NCBI RefSeq assembly: GCF_016405855.1
Contig: NZ_JAEFCA010000009.1
Location: 62,001-126,000 of the forward strand
DNA: 64,000 bases
Reading direction: 5' to 3'
Source: Flavobacterium sp. IB48
Lineage (GTDB): Bacteria; Bacteroidota; Bacteroidia; Flavobacteriales; Flavobacteriaceae
The notes beneath the pieces are model-generated. The model made no database searches and was not told the DNA's origin. It saw only the letters and a program-made list of their open reading frames with translations. Below are positions 43,268 to 52,262 of this stretch, piece after piece (position 1 is the first letter of the stretch; every line of letters starts with the position of its first letter). Made by a program: the position numbers and the translations under genes.

Positions 43268-45265
43268 CTAATTAAAAGAGAAGCTGAGATTTACAAAGAC
43301 ATTTCGCCCCATTCGAGGAATTTTATTCCAGTCGGCATAAGTGGTGTAATATTTATCAAAAATGTTTTCTACGCCACTTTGTATTTTTAATTTGTTCTGA
43401 CTCCAATTGAAAGTATAGCCTGCATTAATTCCAAAAATGAGATAATCTGGAGTTTTAGTTTGCCCGTACACTTTTGCAAATTCATTTTGAGCCAGATTTC
43501 CTAAAGCATTAATTCCAGCATTAAAATTTTCTTTCTTAAAATCGATTCCGGCGCTGTATTTAATTGGACTTATAAATGGCAGATTATTTCCGTCATTATC
43601 TTTTCCTGAACTATAAGTGAGTTGCGATTTGAATTGCCAATTTTCCAGAAAATCATAAGTCAGATTAAAATCGGTATTGAATATTTTGGCATTGTCTATG
43701 GCCTCATATCTTTTTACTCCAGAAGCACCAATAGTCATAGGAAGCGTATTAGGGTCAATTTTGCCTATTATATAATTTGAAAAATAGAAATAGGATCCTG
43801 TAATTTTTGCTGTGATTTGCGATTTTTTATAGCCAATTGAAAAGTTTCCCTCAAGAGCATTTTCATTTTTTAGATTAGGATTTCCTATATAATCATAAAA
43901 ATCACTGCTGTTATACAGATAAAATCCGTAGCCTTCAGAAACTGAAGGAGCTCTTTCGGCGTAAGCCAAACCAAATCCGAACTCAAATTGCCCTTCATTT
44001 TTGGTATAATTTGCGGCAAAGCTTTTTAGAAAACGGTTTTTTGAAGCATCCATATCAGGATAAAAAATGCGGAGACTTGCTAATCCAAAATCATTTGCTA
44101 CAGTATTATTCTGGAATCCGAGATTTGCACCAATTCTCAGATGATCTTTTTCGGAAATTTTGATATTATCTTCTAAAGACAATCCGTTGTATAAAGTTCT
44201 GACATCTGGCCAAGTATACATAAACATCAGATTTTCGTTAGGATCTGAAGGATACATTGTCATCTCTGCAATTGACTTATTGTAAAAACCGTTCAAGTCA
44301 GCTAGAAAATTATGGTTTTTAATTTTTCCTTTAATTCTCGAATAATAACCATAAGTATCAGACCATCCCGGCATATCCATGTGTATCGGTACGCTTGGTC
44401 TTTTGGTATCGTCCATTTTATGATTTATAGAATTGTAATATCCTTTTGTTTCCCAATTTGTTATCAGACTTGATTTTGGCACATATTTATAACTTAGAGA
44501 TACAATTTTAGCTTCGGCTAAAGAAACATCCATAGGAAGGGCGGGGTAGCCCACATTTGTTGCTTTGTCATAAATTACAGAAGCTTCCAAAAGGTTTTGT
44601 TTGTTTATAAAATATCCTGCACTGGCAGAAATATTGTATTTGGTAAATTGAGAAAAACTCAGTTCTTTGTTTCCACCTGCTTTATAATTATCGGCATCAC
44701 GATGCATAAAATCGATATGGGTGTAGAAACGAGAATCATTGTAACCTAAAGACGCACCAATAATTTTTTGAAGATTATTGCTTTCAAAACCAGAATTTAA
44801 ACTGCCGTTCCAGCCTGTATTTTTATCACTAAACTGATTACGTTTTAAATCGACAGATCCGCCAATTCCTGCACCATGACAGCTTGCTTGCTGTCCTGAC
44901 GCTACGCTGGCTTCGGCCAAATTTGAAACCTCAACATAAGAAGTAATCGGATCCATTTTGTCGGTACACGCGCCAAAGATGCGCATCCCGTCAATAGTAA
45001 TCACGGTACGCTCTGTAGCCATGTTATTTATAACAGGCTCCCACGCATAAGCACCTCTTTTAATCATATTTACTTTTGATGATTTTGAGAGATATTCTTC
45101 TACAGAGGTTAATGATTTTGATTGTTTTAGATGCAAAGAAGGTTTGCTTCCAATGACGATTATTTCATTAAGCTTTACGGTTTCAAGACTATCATTTGGT
45201 TTTTCCTGCGCCCAGCATATTGTTGAAAATACAGCCAAGAAGGTTGCTGTTAGATTTTTCATCAT
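43268..45265 (-). CDS. Copper-type TonB-dependent receptor (OprC/NosA-like)
   Basis: The 665-residue barrel has a signal peptide (TICWAQ), a plug with GACTDKMDP and VASGQQASCHGAGIGGSVDL, and a barrel ending VFVNLSFSFN. The copper-binding pattern of Pseudomonas OprC, CxxxM plus HxM about 180 residues later, is present: Cys100-x3-Met104 and His282-x-Met284. The lipoprotein upstream is Met/His-rich and the operon diverges from nosZ, whose Cu-A and Cu-Z centers need copper. NosA, the OprC relative in Pseudomonas stutzeri, serves this role. No CarboxypepD_reg domain is present, unlike the other receptors here. Confidence 0.82.
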   Translation of the reverse strand: MMKNLTATFLAVFSTICWAQEKPNDSLETVKLNEIIVIGSKPSLHLKQSKSLTSVEEYLSKSSKVNMIKRGAYAWEPVINNMATERTVITIDGMRIFGACTDKMDPITSYVEVSNLAEASVASGQQASCHGAGIGGSVDLKRNQFSDKNTGWNGSLNSGFESNNLQKIIGASLGYNDSRFYTHIDFMHRDADNYKAGGNKELSFSQFTKYNISASAGYFINKQNLLEASVIYDKATNVGYPALPMDVSLAEAKIVSLSYKYVPKSSLITNWETKGYYNSINHKMDDTKRPSVPIHMDMPGWSDTYGYYSRIKGKIKNHNFLADLNGFYNKSIAEMTMYPSDPNENLMFMYTWPDVRTLYNGLSLEDNIKISEKDHLRIGANLGFQNNTVANDFGLASLRIFYPDMDASKNRFLKSFAANYTKNEGQFEFGFGLAYAERAPSVSEGYGFYLYNSSDFYDYIGNPNLKNENALEGNFSIGYKKSQITAKITGSYFYFSNYIIGKIDPNTLPMTIGASGVKRYEAIDNAKIFNTDFNLTYDFLENWQFKSQLTYSSGKDNDGNNLPFISPIKYSAGIDFKKENFNAGINALGNLAQNEFAKVYGQTKTPDYLIFGINAGYTFNWSQNKLKIQSGVENIFDKYYTTYADWNKIPRMGRNVFVNLSFSFN

Positions 45266-45324
45266 TTCATACTTTAATAGAAAGAGACAAATTGTGTTAT
45301 GCCTCTTTCTTGTTATTTTTAAGT

Positions 45325-46173
45325 TTAAAATTCAATCTCAAAATAAAGACTGCTTGATGTATTGTCTGCTGTAACAGGTTCTCCTTTGATAGTTTCGTTT
45401 TTGTCGTTAAGAACTTGAAGATTTATTTTCCAATATCCAGTCATGGTCAAAGAAAGTTTTCCTTTATAAAAACTATTAGTTTCAGATTGAAGCAAATCTG
45501 TATTGTTTGGAGAACCATGATTACCCATGCTCGGCATTCTTGGATCGATTTTAACTTTGAAATTGTTTACAGCCTCAAAATTCATCATATCCTTCATTTT
45601 GTAAATTCCTACTGTCATGTCGTTTATTGCCACTTTTGGAGAAGATGGTGCGATATAGGCAATTACATAATTGCTTGTGTCGCTTCCTTTAAAAGAGCTT
45701 ACAGTTCGTTTTGCCGATGAAGGAACATTTATTTTGTCTGCTGCAGTGTAGGTAACATTATCAACCGTGTAATTAAAAGTGAGTTCCCAATATTCTGTTG
45801 CATTTTGTGCCATCTGAAAAATGATATCGCCTTCATATAAAGTCTTTTTGTCTGATGCTTTAGTAACAACTGATTTTGGACAAGAATGCTGCATCATGCT
45901 CATGTGCATAAGCGGTGTCCATTCAAGTTTTGTATCTGTAATATAATTGTTGGTTTTCTTGTCTTTTATTCGAAGCGAAATATGATTATATCCTTGAACT
46001 AGAGAACCTGTTGATGAGTACAATTCTATAATATGAGTATCATTTGCGATTTCCTGTATTTTATGAAGTCCGCTTGTTTCATCAACTGGAATTGAAGAAG
46101 AATCGTTATCAGAAGAGCAAGATAATGAGGTAATTGCTAGAAATAAAATGGCTGTGTATTTTAAAATTTTCAT
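45325..46173 (-). CDS. Met/His-rich lipoprotein with two YtkA-like domains, probable copper binder
   Basis: The 282-residue protein has a lipobox at TSLSC (Cys19) followed by SSDNDSS. Each half is a YtkA/FixH-like beta-sandwich. The first carries LEWTPLMHMSMMQHSCPKS, dense in Met, His and Cys; the second carries DPRMPSMGNHGSPNN. Such clusters suit Cu(I)/Cu(II) binding outside the inner membrane. It lies between the small Cys/His protein and the OprC-like receptor, so it may hand copper to or from the receptor. The metal is inferred from residues and context. Confidence 0.7.
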   Translation of the reverse strand: MKILKYTAILFLAITSLSCSSDNDSSSIPVDETSGLHKIQEIANDTHIIELYSSTGSLVQGYNHISLRIKDKKTNNYITDTKLEWTPLMHMSMMQHSCPKSVVTKASDKKTLYEGDIIFQMAQNATEYWELTFNYTVDNVTYTAADKINVPSSAKRTVSSFKGSDTSNYVIAYIAPSSPKVAINDMTVGIYKMKDMMNFEAVNNFKVKIDPRMPSMGNHGSPNNTDLLQSETNSFYKGKLSLTMTGYWKINLQVLNDKNETIKGEPVTADNTSSSLYFEIEF

Positions 46174-46247
46174 GAGATTTTAATTTAAATAATGATAATA
46201 ATAGGTCTATCGAATGAATTCGATAGAAGGAAAAGAATGAAATAAAA

Positions 46248-46616
46248 TCAGATGAAAATCGGAGGACGGAAGATGTTGACGGCCTCTAAATGAGAATATA
46301 AGTTGTTATAAAATGCATTTACTATAAAAGTAGAAACTCTATTTTTTTCAAAAGAGAATACTGGGATTTGTACCGTAAACAGAATCACAGTTTCTGCTGT
46401 TTCACTTTTCTTTTCGTTAGAAGCCGGTGTATCATTTTTATAGCTTTTTGCCAGTTCTTTTTTCAAATGACATTTTCCGTTACAATGCAATTCTGGAGCA
46501 TTTTTGTTTTCGCATAATTCAGTTGCAATGTAATGGTAGTTGACCACATAATCCAGAAATGGAAATGCTGGGCGAAATACCACTGCAAATAAAAATATGT
46601 AAACACAAAACTTCAT
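46248..46616 (-). CDS. Small secreted or membrane-anchored Cys/His protein of the copper operon
   Basis: The 122-residue protein starts with a hydrophobic stretch (YIFLFAVVFRPAFPFLDYVV), followed by ATELCENKNAPELHCNGKCH, which offers three cysteines and two histidines in 17 residues, and ends in NIFRPPIFI. I do not know a named family, although the HCNGKCHLKKEL wording occurs beside metal-related TonB receptors in other Bacteroidota from memory. It is the first gene of the copper operon, 53 bp from the shared palindrome. A copper chaperone or sensor role is plausible. Confidence 0.6.
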   Translation of the reverse strand: MKFCVYIFLFAVVFRPAFPFLDYVVNYHYIATELCENKNAPELHCNGKCHLKKELAKSYKNDTPASNEKKSETAETVILFTVQIPVFSFEKNRVSTFIVNAFYNNLYSHLEAVNIFRPPIFI

Positions 46617-46668
46617 TGCTTGTTGATTTTTGAGAATACGAAGGTATTATGAACTTTTTTTTGAGGAT

Positions 46669-46682
46669 ATGATTGCAATCAT
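46669..46682. promoter_or_regulatory. Fnr-like palindrome between the copper operon and the nos operon
   Basis: ATGATTGCAATCAT is a perfect palindrome. Leftward, TACCTTCG (46646-46639 on the minus strand) is a one-mismatch -7 element. Rightward, GAATTTTG (46705-46712) is a weaker one. Both lie at the distance expected for an activator centered near -41.5, so one site may turn on both operons. Confidence 0.65.
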
Positions 46683-46743
46683 ACTTTACTAAAAACAAGT
46701 TTTAGAATTTTGATCAAAAGTTTAACAAGTAAAAAACAAAGTA

Positions 46744-47220
46744 ATGAACAGATTATTTTTATTAACCATGTTTGGTTTTGCCCTGCTCACGTCATGCGGG
46801 AAAGAAAAGTCAAACACCGATCAGGATTTTTCTACTCCAGCTGCAGCTGAGAAAACAGCTGATGCAGAATCTTACGATCCAAAAAGAGGTCTTGGTAAGT
46901 ATGAAACAGTTGAATTAGGAGCTTCTTTGGATAAAGCATTAGCTGAAAAAGGACTTAAAACTGCTGAAGTAAAATGTACTTCCTGTCATAAACCAACAGA
47001 CGAAAAATTAGTTGGTCCTGGATGGAAAGGGGTAACAAAAAGAAGAACTCCTCAATGGATCATGAATTTTATTACCAATCCTGACCCAATGATTGACAAA
47101 GATCCAGAATTGCAGGCACAATTAGAGCTATGCATGATTCGTATGCCTAATCAGGGATTAACAGAAGATGAAGCAAGATCTATTTTGGAGTATATGCGCC
47201 AGAATGATGGAGTGAAATAA
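46744..47220 (+). CDS. Monoheme c-type cytochrome lipoprotein of the nos operon
   Basis: The 158-residue protein has a lipobox at LLTSC (Cys18) and one heme site, CTSCH (Cys78, Cys81, His82). Candidate distal Met ligands lie in CMIRMPNQGL. It matches the small cytochrome c genes placed before clade II nosZ in Bacteroidota and probably passes electrons to NosZ at the membrane surface. It is first in the rightward nos operon, 32 bp before nosZ. Confidence 0.88.
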   Translation: MNRLFLLTMFGFALLTSCGKEKSNTDQDFSTPAAAEKTADAESYDPKRGLGKYETVELGASLDKALAEKGLKTAEVKCTSCHKPTDEKLVGPGWKGVTKRRTPQWIMNFITNPDPMIDKDPELQAQLELCMIRMPNQGLTEDEARSILEYMRQNDGVK

Positions 47221-47252
47221 TTAAAAGGAATCAAAATCAAAATAATAGCCTT

Positions 47253-49226
47253 ATGAAAAATAAATTTTTAAAATCGATTTTCGTTGTTACGTTAGGGTGT
47301 GCTTTGTTTGTTTCGTGCAAACCGAAAGACTCTACAGACGCTGTTGAAGGCGATGCCGCTCAGAAAGTGTATGTGGCACCCGGAAAATATGATGAATTTT
47401 ACAACTTTGTATCGGGCGGTTTTAGCGGTCAGGTCAGTGTTTACGGACTTCCGAGCGGAAGATTGTTAAGAGTAATGCCTGTATTTTCTGAAGATCCGCA
47501 AAGTGGTTATGGATACAGCGAAGAAACAAAACCAATGTTGAATACCTCTCATGGTTATGTGCCTTGGGACGATCAGCATCACTTGGATTTATCGCAAACA
47601 AACGGAGAAGTTGATGGACGATGGATTTTCGCTAATGCGAATAATACGCCACGTATTGCGCGTATTGACTTGAAAACGTTTAGAACTGCCGAAATTATTG
47701 AGCTACCAAACTGTGCAGGTAATCACTCTTCGCCATTTATTACGGAGAACACAGAATATGTAGTAGGAGCAAGCCGTTTTAGTGTGCCGCCAGATAATGA
47801 TAATGGCGATGTGCCTATTAACACGTACAAGAAAAACTTTAAAGGATATCTTAGTTTCGTTAAAATTGGTAAAGAAGGTCAATTGGATCTTTCTTTCCAA
47901 ATCGTTGCTCCAGGTGTGAATTTTGATCTTAGCCACCCAGGAAAAAAAGAATCTCACGGATGGTTTTTCTTCTCTTGCTATAATACAGAACAAGCCAATA
48001 CCTTATTGGAAGTTAATGCTTCTAAAAATGATAAAGATTTTATCATGGCAGTGAACTGGAAAAAAGCAGAAGAATATATTAAAGCTGGAAAAGGAAAACG
48101 AATTCCTGCAAAATATGCCCATAATACTTGGGATGAAAAAACTCAAAGTGCTAAATCTGTAATCATGAATGAGGTTTTAACTCTAGATGCTTCAGAATTG
48201 AAAGATATCTGTTATATGATTCCTTGTCCGAAATCGCCTCACGGCTGTGATATTGATCCAACAGGAGAATATATTATTGGAAGTGGAAAATTGGCAGCTT
48301 TGATTCCAGTGTTTAGTTTCACAAAATTAAAAGATGCAATTGCTAAAAAACAATTCGATGGTGCTTATGCAGGAATTCCAGTTGTAAAATATGAAGCAGC
48401 ACTTTATGGTGAAGTTCAAAAACCTGGTTTAGGGCCTTTGCATACAGAATTTGATGGAAAAGGAAATGCTTATACTACAATGTTCGTTTCATCTGAGGTT
48501 GTAAAATGGAACATCAAAGACTTAAAAGTTTTAGACAGAAAAGCAACTTATTATTCTCCTGGACACTTAATGGTTCCTGGTGGAAATACAGAAAAACCAT
48601 TTGGAAAATACATGGTGGTTTACAACAAAATTACCAAAGACCGTTTCTTACCAACTGGACCAGAATTAGCTCAAAGTGCACAGTTGTTTGATATTAGCGG
48701 AGATAAAATGAAATTGCTTCTGGATTTCCCAACTATTGGAGAACCACACTACGCACAAGGTATTCCAGCAGATAAAGTTAGAAATAATGGACAGCTGAAA
48801 TATTATGATATTGTGGCCAATAAACATCCTTTTGCGACTAAAGGTGAAAAAGAATCTAAAGTAGTTCGAGAAGGCAATAAAGTACATATTTATATGACTT
48901 GTATTCGTTCGCACTTTGCACCAGATAATATCGAAGGAATTCGCGTTGGAGACGAAGTGTATTTTCATGTTACCAATCTTGAGCAAGACTGGGATGTTCC
49001 TCACGGATTTGCTATCAAAGGAGCAAACAACGCCGAATTGCTAATCATGCCAGGAGAAACCTTAACATTAAAATGGGTTCCTGAGAAAAAAGGAATCTTC
49101 CCATTCTATTGTACAGACTTCTGCAGTGCATTGCACCAAGAAATGCAAGGGTATGTGCGTGTTTCGCCAGCAGGAAGCAACGTTCCGATTACTTACAGTG
49201 TAGGTACCAATTTACCAAAAGAATAG
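47253..49226 (+). CDS. nosZ: Nitrous oxide reductase, clade II (atypical), lipoprotein form
   Basis: NosZ reduces N2O to N2. The 657-residue protein has a Sec-type signal with a lipobox (LFVSC, Cys22) instead of the twin-arginine signal of clade I, as in clade II enzymes. The propeller carries the Cu-Z histidine motifs DDQHHLDLSQTNGE, CAGNHSSPF, FDLSHPGKKESHG and CPKSPHGCD. The C-terminal cupredoxin domain has the Cu-A set YCTDFCSALHQEMQGY (Cys620, Cys624, His628, Met631). All copper ligands appear intact, so it should be active. Confidence 0.96.
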   Translation: MKNKFLKSIFVVTLGCALFVSCKPKDSTDAVEGDAAQKVYVAPGKYDEFYNFVSGGFSGQVSVYGLPSGRLLRVMPVFSEDPQSGYGYSEETKPMLNTSHGYVPWDDQHHLDLSQTNGEVDGRWIFANANNTPRIARIDLKTFRTAEIIELPNCAGNHSSPFITENTEYVVGASRFSVPPDNDNGDVPINTYKKNFKGYLSFVKIGKEGQLDLSFQIVAPGVNFDLSHPGKKESHGWFFFSCYNTEQANTLLEVNASKNDKDFIMAVNWKKAEEYIKAGKGKRIPAKYAHNTWDEKTQSAKSVIMNEVLTLDASELKDICYMIPCPKSPHGCDIDPTGEYIIGSGKLAALIPVFSFTKLKDAIAKKQFDGAYAGIPVVKYEAALYGEVQKPGLGPLHTEFDGKGNAYTTMFVSSEVVKWNIKDLKVLDRKATYYSPGHLMVPGGNTEKPFGKYMVVYNKITKDRFLPTGPELAQSAQLFDISGDKMKLLLDFPTIGEPHYAQGIPADKVRNNGQLKYYDIVANKHPFATKGEKESKVVREGNKVHIYMTCIRSHFAPDNIEGIRVGDEVYFHVTNLEQDWDVPHGFAIKGANNAELLIMPGETLTLKWVPEKKGIFPFYCTDFCSALHQEMQGYVRVSPAGSNVPITYSVGTNLPKE

Positions 49227-49237
49227 TCAGTAACCAT

Positions 49238-49270
49238 AAGGGAACAAAGTATTCTTTGTTCCCTTTTATT
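49238..49270 (+). terminator. Intra-operon terminator or attenuator after nosZ
   Basis: A 12-bp perfect stem (AAGGGAACAAAG with CTTTGTTCCCTT) with a 4-base loop and a T-rich tail lies in the 54 bp between nosZ and the NosL-fusion gene. It probably lowers expression of the maturation genes relative to nosZ. Confidence 0.75.
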
Positions 49271-49280
49271 TTGAATTATT

Positions 49281-50282
49281 ATGAAAAATAAAAAACTATC
49301 CCCTTTTTCTAAAGTTATGCTATTTTTATCAGGGCTTTTATTAATTGGAGCTGTATTCTTTCCTATTTGGAAAATTGAACTTACGGCACCCCAATATCCT
49401 GAAGGTTTGGTATTAAAACTTCATGCTTCTAAGATTGCTGGCGATGTTGATATTATAAACGGATTGAATCATTATATTGGAATGAAAACTCTGCATACAG
49501 AAGATTTTATTGAGTTTAAAGTGCTACCGTTTATTCTTGCAGGATTAGGAATTGTTTCAATTGCTTGTGCATGGAAATCAAATAGAAAAGGACTCTTTAT
49601 TTTCTTCTTTTCTTTTGTGATTTTTGGAATATTATCTGCTTGCGATTTCTACAGATGGAATTATGAATATGGACATAATCTAGATCCGAATGCTGCTATT
49701 AGAGTTCCCGGAATGGCTTATCAGCCACCAATGCTTGGATACAAACAATTATTAAATTTTGGCGCTTATTCAATTCCGGATATTGGAGGATGGATGCTAA
49801 TTGTAGTTGGAGCTTTGCTATTTGCTGCTATTATAAAGGAAAAATATACTAAACCATCTGGTCGGCTCTTGGGCATTTTGCTGGTTCCTGCTTTTCTTTT
49901 TTCATGTTCTGGAGACAAACCTGTTCCTATTAAACTAAATACTGATAATTGTGATTTCTGTATGATGGGAATTAGTGACGGAAGACACGGAGCCGAAATT
50001 ATTACAGAAAAAGGAAGGGCATATAAGTTTGATGATATTGCTTGTATGGCACATTATTGTAAAGAGCATAAAGACAGTAAAATAAAAGCATATTACGTAC
50101 ACGATTACGCCAAAAATAATGAATTAATAAAGGCAGAAAACGCTTTTTTTGTTTCAGGTGGCATGATAAAAAGTCCAATGAACGGAAATATTGCCGCTTT
50201 TTCTAATAAGAGTGAGGCAAAAGCTTTTGAAGCAAAATCAAAAGGAGTTGAAACAGAATGGACTGCAATTTTGAATAAATAA
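49281..50282 (+). CDS. nosL: Membrane-domain/NosL fusion, copper chaperone for nitrous oxide reductase
   Basis: The 333-residue protein joins two parts. Residues 1-190 hold four hydrophobic segments (MLFLSGLLLIGAVFFPIW, FILAGLGIVSIACAW, LFIFFFSFVIFGILSA, WMLIVVGALLFAAII). After residue 195 a second hydrophobic stretch ends in a lipobox-like FLFSC (Cys209). A NosL domain follows with NCDFCMMGISDGRHG (Cys224, Cys227) and GRAYKFDDIACMAHY. NosL delivers Cu(I) to NosZ. The internal lipobox suggests an in-frame fusion of two ancestral genes. It is followed by nosD after 28 bp. Confidence 0.85.
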   Translation: MKNKKLSPFSKVMLFLSGLLLIGAVFFPIWKIELTAPQYPEGLVLKLHASKIAGDVDIINGLNHYIGMKTLHTEDFIEFKVLPFILAGLGIVSIACAWKSNRKGLFIFFFSFVIFGILSACDFYRWNYEYGHNLDPNAAIRVPGMAYQPPMLGYKQLLNFGAYSIPDIGGWMLIVVGALLFAAIIKEKYTKPSGRLLGILLVPAFLFSCSGDKPVPIKLNTDNCDFCMMGISDGRHGAEIITEKGRAYKFDDIACMAHYCKEHKDSKIKAYYVHDYAKNNELIKAENAFFVSGGMIKSPMNGNIAAFSNKSEAKAFEAKSKGVETEWTAILNK

Positions 50283-50310
50283 AATGCCATCTTAATTAAA
50301 ATATTGAATC

Positions 50311-51543
50311 ATGAAATTTCATTTTTGCCTTTCATTCCTATTGTTTTTTAATTGTCTCTGGTCTCAAAAGATTGAAGTAGGTTCAGATAAGTCAGTTAAA
50401 ACAATTAAAAAGGCAATAGAACTTGCCAAATCTGGTGACACCATTATAGTCAATAAAGGCATTTATCGAGAAGGCAATATTATTATAGATAAAAAATTAA
50501 TTCTACAAGGAAAAGGCTTGCCAGTTCTGGATGGACAGCAAAAATATGAAGTAGTTTCGATAAAAGCCGACAGCGTAGTTTTCTCTGGGTTTAAAGTTAT
50601 CAATTCAGGATATGCTTCTCTTAATGATCCCTGTGGAATTAAAATATACGATAAAATCGGAGTTGTAGTAAAAGACAATGTTCTAGATAATAATTTTTTC
50701 GGAATTTATGTTCAGAAAGGATCAAACTGCATCGTAAAAAACAATACCATAAAAGCTTATCAAAAAGAAGAACAGCGTATTGGCAATGGCATTCATTGCT
50801 GGAAAAGCGATAGTATGCAGATTATAGGAAATAGAATTTCGGGACATCGTGACGGAATTTATTTTGAGTTTGTTTCTAATTCTGTCATTTGGCGAAATGT
50901 ATCTAAAGCCAACATTCGTTACGGATTACACTTTATGTTCTCTAATGATGATTCTTATATAGGCAATGTTTTTAAAAATAATGGAGCAGGAGTGGCGGTT
51001 ATGTTTACCAAAAATGTAAAAATGTTCAACAATTATTTTGAAGAGAACTGGGGCGACGCTGCTTATGGTTTACTGCTCAAAGAAATTTCGGATAGCTATA
51101 TTGTTGGAAATAAATTTATCCGCAATACTTCTGGAATTTATATGGAAGGAACAAGCCGTGTAAAATTGGAAAAGAACATTTTTAAAGACAATGGCTGGGG
51201 AATGAAAGTACAGGCAAGCTGTATGGATAATGTGGTTTCGTTTAATAATTTTCTTTCCAATACTTTCGATATCAGTACTAACGGAAGCCTTGTTCTAAAT
51301 CATTTCAATAATAATTATTGGGATAAATATGAAGGCTACGATTTAAATCGGGACGGGATTGGCGATGTGCCTTTTCATCCGCTGAGTCTTTTTGCTGTTA
51401 TTACAGAAAACAATCCTTCGGCTATGCTTTTGTTCCGAAGTTTTATGATTACGCTTTTGGATAAATCAGAAAAAATCCTTCCGAGCATAACACCCGACAA
51501 TTTTGTAGATGAATCTCCCGAAATGAAATCTCTTGTATTATGA
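50311..51543 (+). CDS. nosD: NosD, periplasmic beta-helix copper-maturation protein
   Basis: The 410-residue protein has a signal peptide (FLLFFNCLWSQ) and a right-handed beta-helix of CASH/NosD repeats (for example FSGFKVINSGYASLNDPCGI, IGNRISGHRDGIYFEFVSN, IRNTSGIYMEGTSRVKLEKN). It works with the NosFY transporter to assemble the Cu-Z center of NosZ. Its stop overlaps the nosF start by 4 bp (ATGA-type). Length and order are typical. Confidence 0.94.
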   Translation: MKFHFCLSFLLFFNCLWSQKIEVGSDKSVKTIKKAIELAKSGDTIIVNKGIYREGNIIIDKKLILQGKGLPVLDGQQKYEVVSIKADSVVFSGFKVINSGYASLNDPCGIKIYDKIGVVVKDNVLDNNFFGIYVQKGSNCIVKNNTIKAYQKEEQRIGNGIHCWKSDSMQIIGNRISGHRDGIYFEFVSNSVIWRNVSKANIRYGLHFMFSNDDSYIGNVFKNNGAGVAVMFTKNVKMFNNYFEENWGDAAYGLLLKEISDSYIVGNKFIRNTSGIYMEGTSRVKLEKNIFKDNGWGMKVQASCMDNVVSFNNFLSNTFDISTNGSLVLNHFNNNYWDKYEGYDLNRDGIGDVPFHPLSLFAVITENNPSAMLLFRSFMITLLDKSEKILPSITPDNFVDESPEMKSLVL

Positions 51544-52262
51544 TTACTTTAAAAAATATAAATAAAAAATTTGGAAGACTGCAGGTTTTGCAAGATGTGA
51601 ACCTTGAGTTTAAAGCAGGAGAATGCATTGCGCTTATTGGTCCAAACGGCTGTGGAAAAACAACTTTGATAAAATCGATCTTAGGAATGGTATTGCCTGA
51701 TAGTGGTGATATTTTACTTCATGAAGAATCGATCTTAAAGAAATTTGAATATCGAAATACTATTGGATACATGCCACAAATTGGCCGTTATCCTGATAAT
51801 ATGACCATTTCTCAGATTATAGAAATGATCAAGCAGATTCGGAATTCGAAGAAGGAATTGGATGAAGATTTGATAAAAGCTTTCAAATTGGATAAAATGA
51901 GCGACAAACAAATGAGGACACTTTCTGGCGGAACAACACAAAAAGTAAGTGCAACATTAGCTTTCCTTTTTAATCCTGATGTTTTAATTCTAGACGAACC
52001 GACTGCAGGACTAGATCCGTTGGCGGCTGAAATCTTGAAGGAGAAAATCATTAAAGAGAAAAACAAAGGAAAATTAATCTTGATTACTTCGCATTTGTTG
52101 AGTGAATTGGATGATATGATTACTCAAATCATTTTTATGCAGGACGGAAAAGTACATTTTCATAAAACGATTAAAGATCTTTTGGAATCAACCGGAGAAA
52201 ACAAAATTTCAAAATCTATTGCCACAATATTAAAAGAAAAGCAGCATGAACAGAATAATTAA
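51540..52262 (+). CDS. nosF: NosF, ABC transporter ATPase for NosZ maturation
   Basis: The 240-residue ATPase has Walker A GPNGCGKTT (residues 35-43), the signature LSGGTTQKVS, Walker B VLILDEPTAGLDP and the switch His in ITSHLLSEL. It powers NosY in the NosDFY complex. It overlaps nosD by 4 bp and nosY by 17 bp, so the three are tightly coupled. Confidence 0.95.
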   Translation: MITLKNINKKFGRLQVLQDVNLEFKAGECIALIGPNGCGKTTLIKSILGMVLPDSGDILLHEESILKKFEYRNTIGYMPQIGRYPDNMTISQIIEMIKQIRNSKKELDEDLIKAFKLDKMSDKQMRTLSGGTTQKVSATLAFLFNPDVLILDEPTAGLDPLAAEILKEKIIKEKNKGKLILITSHLLSELDDMITQIIFMQDGKVHFHKTIKDLLESTGENKISKSIATILKEKQHEQNN

